Assembly (NCBI GenBank): GCA_038204465.1
Contig: JBBRCX010000054.1
Span: 1-32,086, forward strand
DNA from: JBBRCX01 sp038204465
GTDB taxonomy: Bacteria; Planctomycetota; Phycisphaerae; Tepidisphaerales; Tepidisphaeraceae
Length of the DNA stretch: 32,086 nucleotides
Direction of reading: 5' to 3'
Under the pieces are notes generated by a model, which saw nothing but the letters and a program-made list of their open reading frames with translations, ran no database searches and was not told the origin of the DNA. A program made the position numbers and the translations under genes. This document shows, piece by piece, positions 1-9,112 of the stretch (the first letter of the stretch is position 1; every line of letters begins with the position of its first letter).

Positions 1-126
1 CTGTGCTGGATGGGCCAGGCGCGACGGTTGAAGATACGCTATGAGAAGCTGCCTGCGCCGCACCGCGCCCTGCACTATCTCCAGATGGCCAGGATGTGCT
101 GCAGGATCATTGAACGTCATTTTTGA
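1..126 (+). CDS. C-terminal end of an IS4/IS5-type transposase (runs in from the left edge)
   Basis: Frame 1 is open from the first base to a TGA at 124-126 and reads as the last 41 residues of a protein. The segment RRLKIRYEKLPAPHRALHYL, followed by a hydrophobic/cysteine-rich helix ending in IIERHF, matches the usual tail of IS4/IS5-family DDE transposases (RRL.VRYE then a final helix). The catalytic part lies outside the window, so intactness cannot be judged. The stretch just after the stop (GAAACAGTCCTTAAG) could be the inner edge of a terminal inverted repeat, but the other end is not visible. The family call rests on the short tail only. Confidence 0.6.
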   Translation: MCWMGQARRLKIRYEKLPAPHRALHYLQMARMCCRIIERHF

Positions 127-188
127 AACAGTCCTTAAGCCCCTGTGGTGTGGGTCGTCCGGCTCTAACCTCGTGCGTCGCACTCCAG

Positions 189-1070
189 ATGCGCATTGCG
201 TTTCAGTGTACCTTCGAGGATTTCAAGGAGGCGCTGGCCGGTCAGGCGCCTGCGCGGCGATCGGGACGCGCCGTGCTGGTGTGGATTTTCTTGGCGCTCG
301 CTCTGGCTGCCATCTCCCTTTCGCTGTGGGCGAACGCGGACTTCTCCGAGCCTGCCTCCCCAGGCCAGGTCGTTCCCGCTTCAACAAAATCAAGAATCCT
401 CTGGGGTTTGCTCCCCAGCGTTGTGCTCGGAGGATTCTTCGCGTTCTTCGCTTTTCGCACGGCGCTGCGACCGCCGGTGAAGCCATGGGAGATGCTGGTT
501 CCCGGCAGCGCCACATTTTCTTGGCGCCGCGGGCTGCTGGGCTGGATGCTCTTCGCGGGTGCGGCGCTCTTCATCTTCGTTCCTCGCACACGCGCGCGCA
601 GCCAATCCGAGCCGCAGGTTCCGATTGATTGGCTTTTCGGCGTCTTGCCCTGGGTGATTCTCCTCGCGATCGGAAGTGTTCTGAACCAGATCAACAATGG
701 CCCGGGCGCCCGGCGGCGGTGGGAGGCACAGCCAGCCCTGCACCGGCCCTACCTGGTGGAGGCGACCAACGAGCGGCTGGCAATGTCGGAGCCTCTGTCT
801 CGCCACGAATACGAGTGGTCTCACTTAGCCGGCTTTAAGGAGACGACCAATCTCCTTGTGCTCTACCTATCGCCGCTTGGCTTCTGGATGATCCCGAAGC
901 GCGCGTTCGTCGGCCCGGATGACTTGGCGCTATTCAAGGGAATGCTCTTGAACCACGTGCGGCGCGGAACCTTTCTACAAAGCCCGGCGAGCTTTCCCGT
1001 GGTGCCGCTGGCGCGGGTGGTCGATGCGCGAATCGAGCCGCTTCCACCGCTCCCAACCCCGCGCGATTGA
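189..1070 (+). CDS. YcxB-like family membrane protein
   Basis: Predicted 293-residue protein of unknown function. The N-terminus MRIAFQCTFEDFKEA matches the opening of YcxB-like proteins (I.F..T.EDF.EA), so the ATG at 189 is preferred over a TTG 66 bases upstream that would add a basic, unrelated-looking leader. Four hydrophobic stretches are visible: about residues 27-46, 70-88, 117-131 and 146-162. They are followed by a soluble C-terminal domain of the YcxB type (about 190-270), with the pattern W.....F.ET...L.LY.S....W.IPKRAF. Members are inner-membrane proteins without an established reaction. The gene lies directly downstream of a transposase tail, has no clear Shine-Dalgarno sequence, and converges on the GH2 gene with a 31-base gap. 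Confidence 0.7.
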   Translation: MRIAFQCTFEDFKEALAGQAPARRSGRAVLVWIFLALALAAISLSLWANADFSEPASPGQVVPASTKSRILWGLLPSVVLGGFFAFFAFRTALRPPVKPWEMLVPGSATFSWRRGLLGWMLFAGAALFIFVPRTRARSQSEPQVPIDWLFGVLPWVILLAIGSVLNQINNGPGARRRWEAQPALHRPYLVEATNERLAMSEPLSRHEYEWSHLAGFKETTNLLVLYLSPLGFWMIPKRAFVGPDDLALFKGMLLNHVRRGTFLQSPASFPVVPLARVVDARIEPLPPLPTPRD

Positions 1071-1101
1071 GCGCTCCCGTGCCCGGTGGAGGAGCCAAAA
1101 C

Positions 1102-4100
1102 TTACGCGGTGATTTTGAGCTCCGGCCCATTCGTCCCCGCCTCGCGGGAGTTGAAGAACGTTCGTGGGTTCGCCGAAGCCAGGCTCTTGATCGCCAGAGT
1201 GACGACGTTCTTCCCCGCCGCCTTCTGCTGCGCAAGATAGGCGGTGACATCCCACTCGTACCAGCGCGCAACGGTGTCGATGATCGTCGTGCTCGACAGC
1301 GCAGTCGCCGTCGTCGGCCGATTGAGATATGTGATCCCCGTCTCGCTCCAGTTGATGTCGGCGACGCCGGAGACGCCGGTCGCGATGTTCTTCTCTTTGG
1401 TGTTGTCCAGCTGGCCGTATAGCCTGAGCTTCGCGCCGGAGATCGAGGTGATGTTCGTCAGGTCAAACTTGAGGTACGACTCGCGGTTGAATCCGGCATC
1501 GCTCTTCTTCACGTCCAGCGTCTTGGCGGTCCCGAAATTCGTCCCGTTGTACGAGCCGTCGCGCACGAATGCGTCCGCCACCGGCGCGAGCGTTGTCACC
1601 GTCGCGACAGTCGCCGGCCTGAACGCAATCCAGTTGAAGTTTCCGACCAGCCCCGTGGCCGGAGCCTGGTCCATCACGAGCCGCAGCACGTGCGTGCCGG
1701 CGGATAATTTCACGCCGCGGCGCGTAACGGTTTGCCACGTCTGAGCGCCGCCGGTGTTCGGCACGCCAAGGGTCCAACCTTCATTGAAGCCATCCACCTC
1801 GGTATGGAAGGCGCCCCCCGCCCCGGATGAGGCGACGCGGAAGTCGACGTCGAACGTAGCGGCGCTGGCGACGTTCAGGGTGTATTCGAGCCACTCGCCG
1901 GAAGCGACGTTGACAAGGTTGAACCCGCCACCGGCGTCGGTGGTGGCTTCGACGTCGACGCCCTCCGCCGGCCGGTACTGCGTGCCCTGGTTGCCCGCAG
2001 TGGTGTCGTGGTAGGCAATGCCCTCGCCGCCCTTGTCATAGTCTTCGGCCTGGATGGTGGTGGGCGGCACGAAGGCGCTCGTGTAGGGAGACTGGACCGG
2101 GGACGCCGCAGCCTCCGAGATCTCGATGAAATCAATCTTGTTGTTGCTGGACCCTGAGGCGTTGCTGACGGTCAGCTTTCCATCGCTCACGCTCACAAGC
2201 GCATTCCCCTCGACCCACCGATTTGCCGTCGTTGGAGTGCCGTTGACGGTCAGCACGCCCTCGACGTTGATCTTGTACACGCTGTCGTTGTAGCCCGGAT
2301 CTCCAGCCACGAGGCGAACCGTGTAGTTGCCGTTGGGGACCGCCATCTCCCAAACCGTGCCGCCCTTTCCGTTCTGCATGTGGGTGAACGTGTCGTAGCG
2401 CTGGTCCGGGGAATTTGCCGCGTTTCGGTCTCGGGGGTTTGCGCTGCTGTCCAGGTTCCAGCCATAGCTGAATCCGTTTCCGCGACTGCCGAACACTGCG
2501 CCGGCGTCGACGAGATAACCGCTCGGAACCGCCGCCCCGCCAGGCTGGAAATTCACCTTCGCAGGGTAGTGCGCGACATCGGGCGCGATCCACGTGCAGG
2601 TATCGGTGAAGGTGACGCCTTCGCGCTGCCCGCTCACCTCAATCAAGTTGTCGCCAGGCGCCAGGCTGACGTTCTGCCAGCGGAAGATACGGTTTGTCGA
2701 GGTATTCGAGCCGATCGATACGCCGTTCACCTTAAGCGTGACCGAATCGAGATTCGAATAGACCTTCACGTCGGTCGTGGCATTTGTTCGCTGCGTAAAG
2801 CGCCGATCGGTGAGGTACAGGACGGGGCTGTCGGACCAGTTCGCCTTGTAGTAGTAGAACGCGTCCTTTCGTGTCGAGCGGTCGTAGGTAACCAGCCCTT
2901 TGTCGTTACGTCCAGGAGCGTCACCCTCATCGCGCGAGTCGATTGCGAAGTCGAAAAGATTCCAGACAAACTTGGACCAGAGAAACGGGCGGGCCTGCAT
3001 CGCCTGCCAGTAGGTCTCATGGAATACGTTCTGCCATTCCTCAGGATGGAACTTACTGTCCGCGACCGGCTGGGTGACGTTATCGGTGTGCTGTTTGATG
3101 CTGGCGCCGGCGCCGAACTCACTGACGCCGATGCTTCGCGTGGGATAGTTGCGGTGAATGGAATCCGCCCACGGCGCGAAATCGCCCGGACTGCCGCCGT
3201 ACCAGCCGCCGTACCTGTTGAAATCTGTGACGTCTGAGTACCAGTTGACCGGGTCGCTGTCGTTCGCGTCCGTCGCCACCGTTGTGAGGCGCGTGGAGTC
3301 TTCGGTCTTCGCGAGCGTTTGCAGCTGCGAGACCAGCGGCTTGGGGTCGGGGCCCGTGCGCAAGGTTACCTCGTTGAACAGCCCCCAGAACAGCACCGAC
3401 GGGTGGTTGTAGTTCTGCCGGATCATCTCCTGCAGTTGCAGGCTCGTGCTGGCGTAGAAGGCCGTCGACTGCGTGATCTGGTTGATGAGCGGAATCTCCG
3501 ACCACGCGACAATCCCGCTCTGGTCCAGCAGGTCGTACGTCTGCTCGGAGTGAGGATAGTGCGACAGGCGAACGGCAGTCGCGCCGATCTCCTTCACGAT
3601 GTCGATGTCCTGCGCGGTGTCGGCGGGGCTGACGGCCCATCCCTTGTTCAGCCGGTCCTGGTGCAGGCTGACGCCGTGCAGATCGAGGTATTTGCCGTTC
3701 AATGAGAAGCCGCTGTCAGGCGAGACCGAATAAGAACGGAAACCGAGCGGCTGCTGCACCAGGTCGGTCAGGTTGCCGCCGTCATTCACCTGAACGTACA
3801 CCTGATAGAGGTACGGATCCGTTCGCCCGTCCCATAGATGAGGCGACGGCACGTTGGTGCTCTGAACGAAATCGGTGCGGGAGTTAGGCGCGAGGTCCTG
3901 GGTTGAGTTCAGCGTGGCAACCGTGTTCCCACCCGCGTCGACGACAAACGTATCCACCTCGATGCTCCTTGAGGAGTTCGAGTCGTTGCGGATGTTGCTG
4001 GTCACCTCGAGGTCCGCCGACGCGGCTGAGACGTTGGACGGTTTGGCAAAAACGCCGGGCGAGCCAAGGTTGAGCGGATCGACATGAACCGCGTTGGTCA

Positions 4101-4734
4101 CGAGCAGGCGCACGTCGCGGTACAGTCCGCCGAAGGACGTGTAGTCGGCGCTGATCGGCGCCAGGTCAGCGTCAGCGGCGTTGTTCACCTTGACCGCGAT
4201 GACGTTGTCGCCCGCTGCGTCAATCAATCCGGTGACGTCGAAGGTGAAGGCGGTGTATCCACCGGTGTGATGGCCGGCGAAGGTGCCGTTGACATAGACA
4301 TCCGCGACGGCGTTGGCCCCTTCGAATCTCAGGAACAGCCGCGAGGCGGCGTTTTCGGGCGCTATGGCGAGATGCCGCCGGTACCAGCCGACGCCGCGGT
4401 AATAGTTGCTTCCGCCATCCTGTCCATCGGCAGCATTCCAGGTATGCGGCAACGTGGCAGCGGACCATGCAGAATCGTCAAACGCCGCCGCATTGGCGCC
4501 GGCGACGTCGGCTCTCTGGAATTTCCAGGAGCTGTCCAGATCGATTTCAGCACGCTCGGTCGTCGGAGGCGCGTAGGGTGTGCCGGGGGCCTGCAGAGTC
4601 GCGGGAATGGCGGAAAGAAGGACCCGCGCCTCGAGTGGCTCGGCGATGAGTCGAATGTGCCCAGCGGGCGGCGACGCCTTTCTGAAGGCGTTTTGAATGA
4701 CCTGAAAGGTGCGCAGCCCCGCGTGAAGTGACAT
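1102..4734 (-). CDS. Secreted GH2 beta-galactosidase-like glycoside hydrolase with malectin-like, CBM6-like and DNRLRE modules
   Basis: Predicted 1,210-residue multidomain surface enzyme. An N-terminal planctomycete LEPR-XLL-like motif (LEPLEARVLLS, about residues 34-44) precedes a GH2 sugar-binding jelly roll (about 65-215), a GH2 immunoglobulin-like domain and a TIM barrel. The predicted acid/base is E455 (FWGLFNEV) and the nucleophile E539 (GVSEFGAG), the spacing expected in clan GH-A. After a second Ig-like domain come a malectin-like module (from about 735), a CBM6/35-like module (IQAEDYDKGG...) and a C-terminal DNRLRE/CBM96-like beta domain ending in a conserved F-N-S-R-E. ATG at 4734 is preferred because GGGGAG lies 8 bases upstream; ATG 4749 or GTG 4758 are possible. 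The substrate is probably a beta-galactoside or related plant or algal glycan, but specificity cannot be read from sequence. No sugar-uptake genes lie beside it. Confidence 0.9.
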   Translation of the reverse strand: MSLHAGLRTFQVIQNAFRKASPPAGHIRLIAEPLEARVLLSAIPATLQAPGTPYAPPTTERAEIDLDSSWKFQRADVAGANAAAFDDSAWSAATLPHTWNAADGQDGGSNYYRGVGWYRRHLAIAPENAASRLFLRFEGANAVADVYVNGTFAGHHTGGYTAFTFDVTGLIDAAGDNVIAVKVNNAADADLAPISADYTSFGGLYRDVRLLVTNAVHVDPLNLGSPGVFAKPSNVSAASADLEVTSNIRNDSNSSRSIEVDTFVVDAGGNTVATLNSTQDLAPNSRTDFVQSTNVPSPHLWDGRTDPYLYQVYVQVNDGGNLTDLVQQPLGFRSYSVSPDSGFSLNGKYLDLHGVSLHQDRLNKGWAVSPADTAQDIDIVKEIGATAVRLSHYPHSEQTYDLLDQSGIVAWSEIPLINQITQSTAFYASTSLQLQEMIRQNYNHPSVLFWGLFNEVTLRTGPDPKPLVSQLQTLAKTEDSTRLTTVATDANDSDPVNWYSDVTDFNRYGGWYGGSPGDFAPWADSIHRNYPTRSIGVSEFGAGASIKQHTDNVTQPVADSKFHPEEWQNVFHETYWQAMQARPFLWSKFVWNLFDFAIDSRDEGDAPGRNDKGLVTYDRSTRKDAFYYYKANWSDSPVLYLTDRRFTQRTNATTDVKVYSNLDSVTLKVNGVSIGSNTSTNRIFRWQNVSLAPGDNLIEVSGQREGVTFTDTCTWIAPDVAHYPAKVNFQPGGAAVPSGYLVDAGAVFGSRGNGFSYGWNLDSSANPRDRNAANSPDQRYDTFTHMQNGKGGTVWEMAVPNGNYTVRLVAGDPGYNDSVYKINVEGVLTVNGTPTTANRWVEGNALVSVSDGKLTVSNASGSSNNKIDFIEISEAAASPVQSPYTSAFVPPTTIQAEDYDKGGEGIAYHDTTAGNQGTQYRPAEGVDVEATTDAGGGFNLVNVASGEWLEYTLNVASAATFDVDFRVASSGAGGAFHTEVDGFNEGWTLGVPNTGGAQTWQTVTRRGVKLSAGTHVLRLVMDQAPATGLVGNFNWIAFRPATVATVTTLAPVADAFVRDGSYNGTNFGTAKTLDVKKSDAGFNRESYLKFDLTNITSISGAKLRLYGQLDNTKEKNIATGVSGVADINWSETGITYLNRPTTATALSSTTIIDTVARWYEWDVTAYLAQQKAAGKNVVTLAIKSLASANPRTFFNSREAGTNGPELKITA

Positions 4735-4872
4735 GCCGCTTCTCCCCATCAATTCCACACAGCCGAATCCGCCTCCGGACGGTCAAGTAATGTGCCCGCA
4801 TTGCTATCGGTAGTCCCGCGGAAAAGCGGGAAAAGCAAACTTTTTTCCAGCCGCAGCCCTGAGGCGGCCAAG

Positions 4873-4900
4873 TTGAGCAAATGGCTCGCCTCACTATAAT
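4873..4900 (+). promoter_or_regulatory. Sigma70-type promoter of lysC
   Basis: TTGAGC (4873-4878) and a perfect TATAAT (4895-4900) are separated by 16 bases. Transcription would start near 4907, downstream of the in-frame ATG at 4881, so the aspartokinase cannot start there in this transcript. This supports the TTG start at 4941. Confidence 0.65.
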
Positions 4901-4940
4901 CCCGCTCGCTCACCGATTGTTTTACCGGAGCGTCGGGTAC

Positions 4941-6164
<1,224 letters not shown>

Positions 6165-6239
6165 CCGCGACATTATCGATGGCGCCCGCGCAATAAGATG
6201 ACCTGCTGAGTTCACGTATCAACGAGAGAGAAGTTCGCG

Positions 6240-6674
6240 ATGGCTGAGAATGAATCGTCGGTTCGCCCGGATTCAACGCCGCCGGGAGCGGGAGTCCCGC
6301 CCCTGGAGTACAACGTCCCGCCGGTGGGAAGCGCGGCCTACATGGGGCCGCCGCCGAGCAGCGAAGACCGAACCATGGGGATGCTCTGCCATCTGTTGGC
6401 CATCTTCACCGGCTTTCTGGGGCCGCTGATTATCTGGCTGGTGAAGAAGGACCAATCGCCTTTCGTAGATGACCAGGGGAAGGAGGCGCTGAACTTCCAG
6501 CTCACCATGCTAATCGGCTGGGTGATCGCGTTCGTCACGTCGTTCTTTTGCATCGGCTTCTTCATCGGCGCAGCGCTGGTGGTCGTGAACCTGGTCTTCT
6601 GCATTCTCGCCACGATCAAGGCCAACCAGGGCATCGCGTACCGTTACCCGATCAATATTCGATTCATCAAATGA
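6240..6674 (+). CDS. DUF4870 domain-containing (Tic20-like) small membrane protein
   Basis: Predicted 144-residue membrane protein. A proline-rich, probably disordered N-terminus (about 1-40) leads into the DUF4870 core: T-M-G-M-L-C-H-L-L-A-I-F-T-G-F-L-G-P-L-I-I-W-L, then a cytoplasmic patch with F-V-D-D-Q-G-K-E-A-L-N-F-Q, and two further hydrophobic segments ending near residue 125. The K-E-A-L-N-F-Q box after the first helix is the family hallmark. Function is not established. The ATG at 6240 is preceded by GAGAGAAG at good spacing. It lies 75 bases after lysC and ends before a strong terminator, so it may share the lysC transcript. Confidence 0.85.
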   Translation: MAENESSVRPDSTPPGAGVPPLEYNVPPVGSAAYMGPPPSSEDRTMGMLCHLLAIFTGFLGPLIIWLVKKDQSPFVDDQGKEALNFQLTMLIGWVIAFVTSFFCIGFFIGAALVVVNLVFCILATIKANQGIAYRYPINIRFIK

Positions 6675-6803
6675 GTTCGTGGCGGCGGGATGTCCGCGCG
6701 GCCCGCGAGCCTATCTGGCCCATGGGTCTGACGATGCGAACCATGCAACCGATCGAATTCGTCGATGACTTAGCGCCTCAAGAGCGATCGGTCGTGTGGC
6801 AAA

Positions 6804-6834
6804 AAGCCCAGCCAGGCCATGGCTGGGCTTCTTT
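6804..6834. terminator. Bidirectional intrinsic terminator between DUF4870 and xer genes
   Basis: Perfect 11-bp stem AAGCCCAGCCA (6804-6814) / TGGCTGGGCTT (6820-6830) with a 5-base loop. T-rich tracts follow on both strands (TTCTTTGTT on plus, TTTTTGCC on minus), which suits two convergent genes. Confidence 0.85.
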
Positions 6835-6855
6835 GTTGGCTTGTGCGCTCGGCTC

Positions 6856-7956
6856 TCACCCGGCCTTGGCTGGGTAGAAGGGGCGCGGTGCAGGTCTCGA
6901 GGGGTGAGGGATGTTGGCGGCGTCGGCGCGCGGGTGCGCGGCGTCGTAGACTTCCTTCAACCGGTTCGTCGACAGGTGCGTGTAGATCTGCGTCGTGCTC
7001 AGGCTCTGGTGGCCGAGCAATTCCTGCACGCTGCGCAGGTCGGCGCCGTTGTTGAGCAGGTGCGTCGCGAAGCTGTGCCGCAGCGTGTGCGGGCTGATAC
7101 CGGGATCGAGGCCCGCCGAGACGAGGTACTTGTCGAGCTTGCGGCGGACGGAGCGCGTGCTGAGCGTTTCGCCATGTTTATTGAGGAAGACGCGGCTGGC
7201 GTGCTGGCCCTGCGACTTGGCGTCGTGGGCGCGCAACTCGAAGTAGCGCTGCAGCGCCTTGATGGCCTGGCTGCCGATCGGCGTGAGGCGGTCCTTGCGG
7301 CCCTTGCCGCGAACGCGAAGCACACCCTCCTGCAGGTCCAGGTCGGCCATCTCCAGTTCGACGAGTTCACTGACGCGGATGCCGCTGGAATAGAGCACCT
7401 CGAGCATCGCCTTGTCGCGGGCGGCAAGCAGGTCGCTGTCCCCGGGCGCTTCCAACAGCTTCTGCACCTGTTCCAGGTCGAGGCATTTGGGCAGGCGCTT
7501 GTCCTGCTTCGGAGTTCGAATGGTGGACAGCGGGTTGACGCTGAGCAATCCGCGGCGAATCAGAAACTTGTAGAAGCTGCGGAGCGTCGCCAGCTTTCGC
7601 GCGGTCGTGCTCTTCGTGTAGTTCTGGGCGTACAGGTAGGCGAGGAATTCCCGGATCGTGAGCGCCTCGCAGGCGAGCTGCTTCGCGTCCAGGTGCTCCA
7701 GCGATGGCCTTGCCGTCGGTGCGGCGCCGGCGGGCTGTCCGATCTCGCCGCCGATGAACTGTCCGAATTGAATCAGGTCCGCGCCATAGCTCTTGACGGT
7801 GTAGTCGCTGAAATGCTTCTCCAGGCGCAGGTAGTCCAGGAACTGGGTGACCAGAGGAGAAAAGAACTTCTCGCTGCAGCCCGCCTGTCTCTGGCGGGAA
7901 AACGATGACTCGCCGGCAGGTGCGGGGGAGGCAGGAAATGCGGTTGCGGTATTCAT
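6856..7956 (-). CDS. xerC: Tyrosine recombinase XerC/XerD
   Basis: Site-specific recombinase that resolves chromosome dimers at dif. The 366-residue protein has a SAM-like core-binding N-domain (about 35-135) and a catalytic domain with the full set of residues: R194 (GIRVSEL), K219 (GKGRKDR), H290 and R293 (HTLRHSFATHL), H316 (LLGHQSLSTT) and Y325 (IYTHL). The tail RLKEVYDAAHPRA is the usual Xer ending. It is longer than typical 300-residue Xer proteins because of about 30 extra Ala/Pro-rich N-terminal residues and an insert of about 25 residues near position 72-95 between core-binding helices. No integron- or phage-type neighbours are present, so a housekeeping role is likely. C versus D cannot be decided. 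No strong Shine-Dalgarno precedes the start. Confidence 0.9.
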   Translation of the reverse strand: MNTATAFPASPAPAGESSFSRQRQAGCSEKFFSPLVTQFLDYLRLEKHFSDYTVKSYGADLIQFGQFIGGEIGQPAGAAPTARPSLEHLDAKQLACEALTIREFLAYLYAQNYTKSTTARKLATLRSFYKFLIRRGLLSVNPLSTIRTPKQDKRLPKCLDLEQVQKLLEAPGDSDLLAARDKAMLEVLYSSGIRVSELVELEMADLDLQEGVLRVRGKGRKDRLTPIGSQAIKALQRYFELRAHDAKSQGQHASRVFLNKHGETLSTRSVRRKLDKYLVSAGLDPGISPHTLRHSFATHLLNNGADLRSVQELLGHQSLSTTQIYTHLSTNRLKEVYDAAHPRADAANIPHPSRPAPRPFYPAKAG

Positions 7957-8032
7957 AGAAACCGGTGGCGTGTCACGGACCCGAACCAGTTTTACCTGCC
8001 ACGCGGCCGGCGAAGTCCCGGGTGGCCCACTT

Positions 8033-8053
8033 GTGAGACGATCCTCGTCTCAC
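8033..8053. repeat. Perfect 9-bp palindromic hairpin in the xer upstream gap
   Basis: GTGAGACGA (8033-8041), loop TCC, TCGTCTCAC (8045-8053). It lies in the 192-base gap between the xer start and the small gene upstream. There is no T-tract on either strand, so it is not a standard intrinsic terminator. It could be a REP-like element or a leader structure for xer. The rest of the gap shows no gene. Confidence 0.5.
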
Positions 8054-8148
8054 GCTCGGCGGGAAGTGGTCGTCAGTCCGTTGTTTTCCTTCAGCCCCGG
8101 ACGCGTTTCGCCCGCCGGCCAGGAGGCAACTGCCACTGGCAACAATTC

Positions 8149-8367
8149 CTACGCTGCTTTCTTCGGCAAATAGGCCTTCATTTCTTTGGCCAAATGCTGG
8201 CCGAGCTGGTGGGAGAGGACGGCGGCGTCGAACCAGTCGAAGCTAAGCTCGCGGCGGTTGACCATGTCGATCAGCGCGTCGAGCACGCGCGATTCGTCCC
8301 CCACCTCGTAGCGGAAACAGAAGTGCTGCTCTCCCTTGACGAGGCTTAAAGTCTTCATGTCTGCCAT
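8149..8367 (-). CDS. Small conserved-looking hypothetical protein (72 aa)
   Basis: I cannot assign a function. The predicted cytoplasmic protein has MKTLSLVKGEQHFCFRYEVG at its start, then a helical region (ALIDMVNRRELSFDWFDAAV) and a lysine-rich end. The phasing of codons and the balanced composition argue for a real gene. The ATG at 8367 is preferred over that at 8373 because GGAG lies 9 bases upstream of it but only 3 upstream of the other. The gene is on the same strand as xer, 192 bases before it, and might be co-transcribed. No membrane segment or metal site is visible. Confidence 0.6.
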   Translation of the reverse strand: MADMKTLSLVKGEQHFCFRYEVGDESRVLDALIDMVNRRELSFDWFDAAVLSHQLGQHLAKEMKAYLPKKAA

Positions 8368-8432
8368 AGTCATCCACTCCGGTCCCGATTCTCCGGGATC
8401 AGTGCGTACAAAAGGGCCGGCGACACCCCGCC

Positions 8433-8660
8433 CTAGCGCTTCCTGGGCTCCAACGACCGGAGCAGATCAGCGATCAGCTCGTGGCAGGCAACGCCGCGGA
8501 AGCGGTCCATGCTCACGAAATACTCTTTCGGTCCGAGCGGGCCTCCGGGGTCATTCCGCCCGGACGCATATCGCAGAAGCCGGTCGCGGACCGACCCGTT
8601 AGCAGCGTCAAACATGCCCACCGCCTGGAGAAAGTCGGCATTTGCGGGCAGCGACTGCAT
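8433..8660 (-). CDS. Downstream half of a probably frameshifted lipoprotein gene
   Basis: Open frame of up to 75 residues with good coding character (ADFLQAVGMFDAANGSVRDR, later GPKEYFVSMDRFRGVACHEL) but no clear Shine-Dalgarno before the ATG at 8660. The frame is closed by a TGA at 8679-8681. It overlaps the last 53 bases of the lipoprotein frame at 8608-8919. The two would read as one protein of about 160 residues if one G were removed from the GGG run near 8664-8668. It may therefore be the C-terminal half of that gene rather than an independent gene. Function unknown. Confidence 0.45.
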   Translation of the reverse strand: MQSLPANADFLQAVGMFDAANGSVRDRLLRYASGRNDPGGPLGPKEYFVSMDRFRGVACHELIADLLRSLEPRKR

Positions 8661-8919
8661 CTCGCCCGGCGCAGACGTTCACGCGTTGCGGTTTCGCTTC
8701 GAGATCGCGCTTTGCGGAGAAATCGCGGTCGGGTGTGAGCGCGCCGGCCGTTTCCGTGGATAGGTCCCGGTCTGAAGCCGTGTGCCAGCCCAATTCCTCG
8801 TTGGTCCTGACATCCTGCTTTTGCGGATGACTGGAGCAGCCGGTCGACACGACGGCTCCGATGAAGGCGCCTCCCGCCAGGATCCACCGCAGCCGGATAC
8901 GTCTCAGGAACCTCGCCAT
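8608..8919 (-). CDS. Predicted lipoprotein, N-terminal part (possible frameshift)
   Basis: The predicted protein starts with a basic n-region (MARFLRRIRLR), a hydrophobic stretch and a lipobox-like VVSTGC with Cys at about residue 28, so it should be a secreted lipid-anchored protein. The lipobox is not perfect because Ser rather than Leu/Val sits at -3. GAGG lies 9 bases before the ATG. The mature part is charged (repeated D-R-D-L / D-R-D-F / K-R-D-L) to about residue 80. The last 20 residues (C-A-G-R-D-A-V-A-A-R-K-C-R) look out of frame. Function is unknown; see the overlapping open frame at 8433-8660. Confidence 0.55.
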   Translation of the reverse strand: MARFLRRIRLRWILAGGAFIGAVVSTGCSSHPQKQDVRTNEELGWHTASDRDLSTETAGALTPDRDFSAKRDLEAKPQRVNVCAGRDAVAARKCRLSPGGGHV

Positions 8920-9112
8920 CAGCCCTTACCTCGTCTCCGGGACGCCAAACGTGCCCATTGGGCCGTATCGGCTGGATTTGCCTCCCGAGTGAGGGCGGCG
9001 TGTACGGCGCGGCCTTTACAGGTTATCGGACGCTATGGCGGGCTGGCTTGAGCCAGCGACGTCGGCTGGCGGCAATCCGCTCGTTGCATCAGAGCGCGGT
9101 GAAAAGCTTGGG

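Noticed and set aside
41..628. 195-codon plus frame at the left edge
   Set aside because: It overlaps the transposase tail and YcxB-like gene in another frame and has an Arg/Cys-rich, non-protein-like composition.
6796..7908. 370-codon open frame on plus opposite the Xer gene
   Set aside because: It is the mirror of a GC-rich real gene, has no recognisable domain, and its composition is Val/Leu/Arg/Glu-biased as expected for antisense frames.
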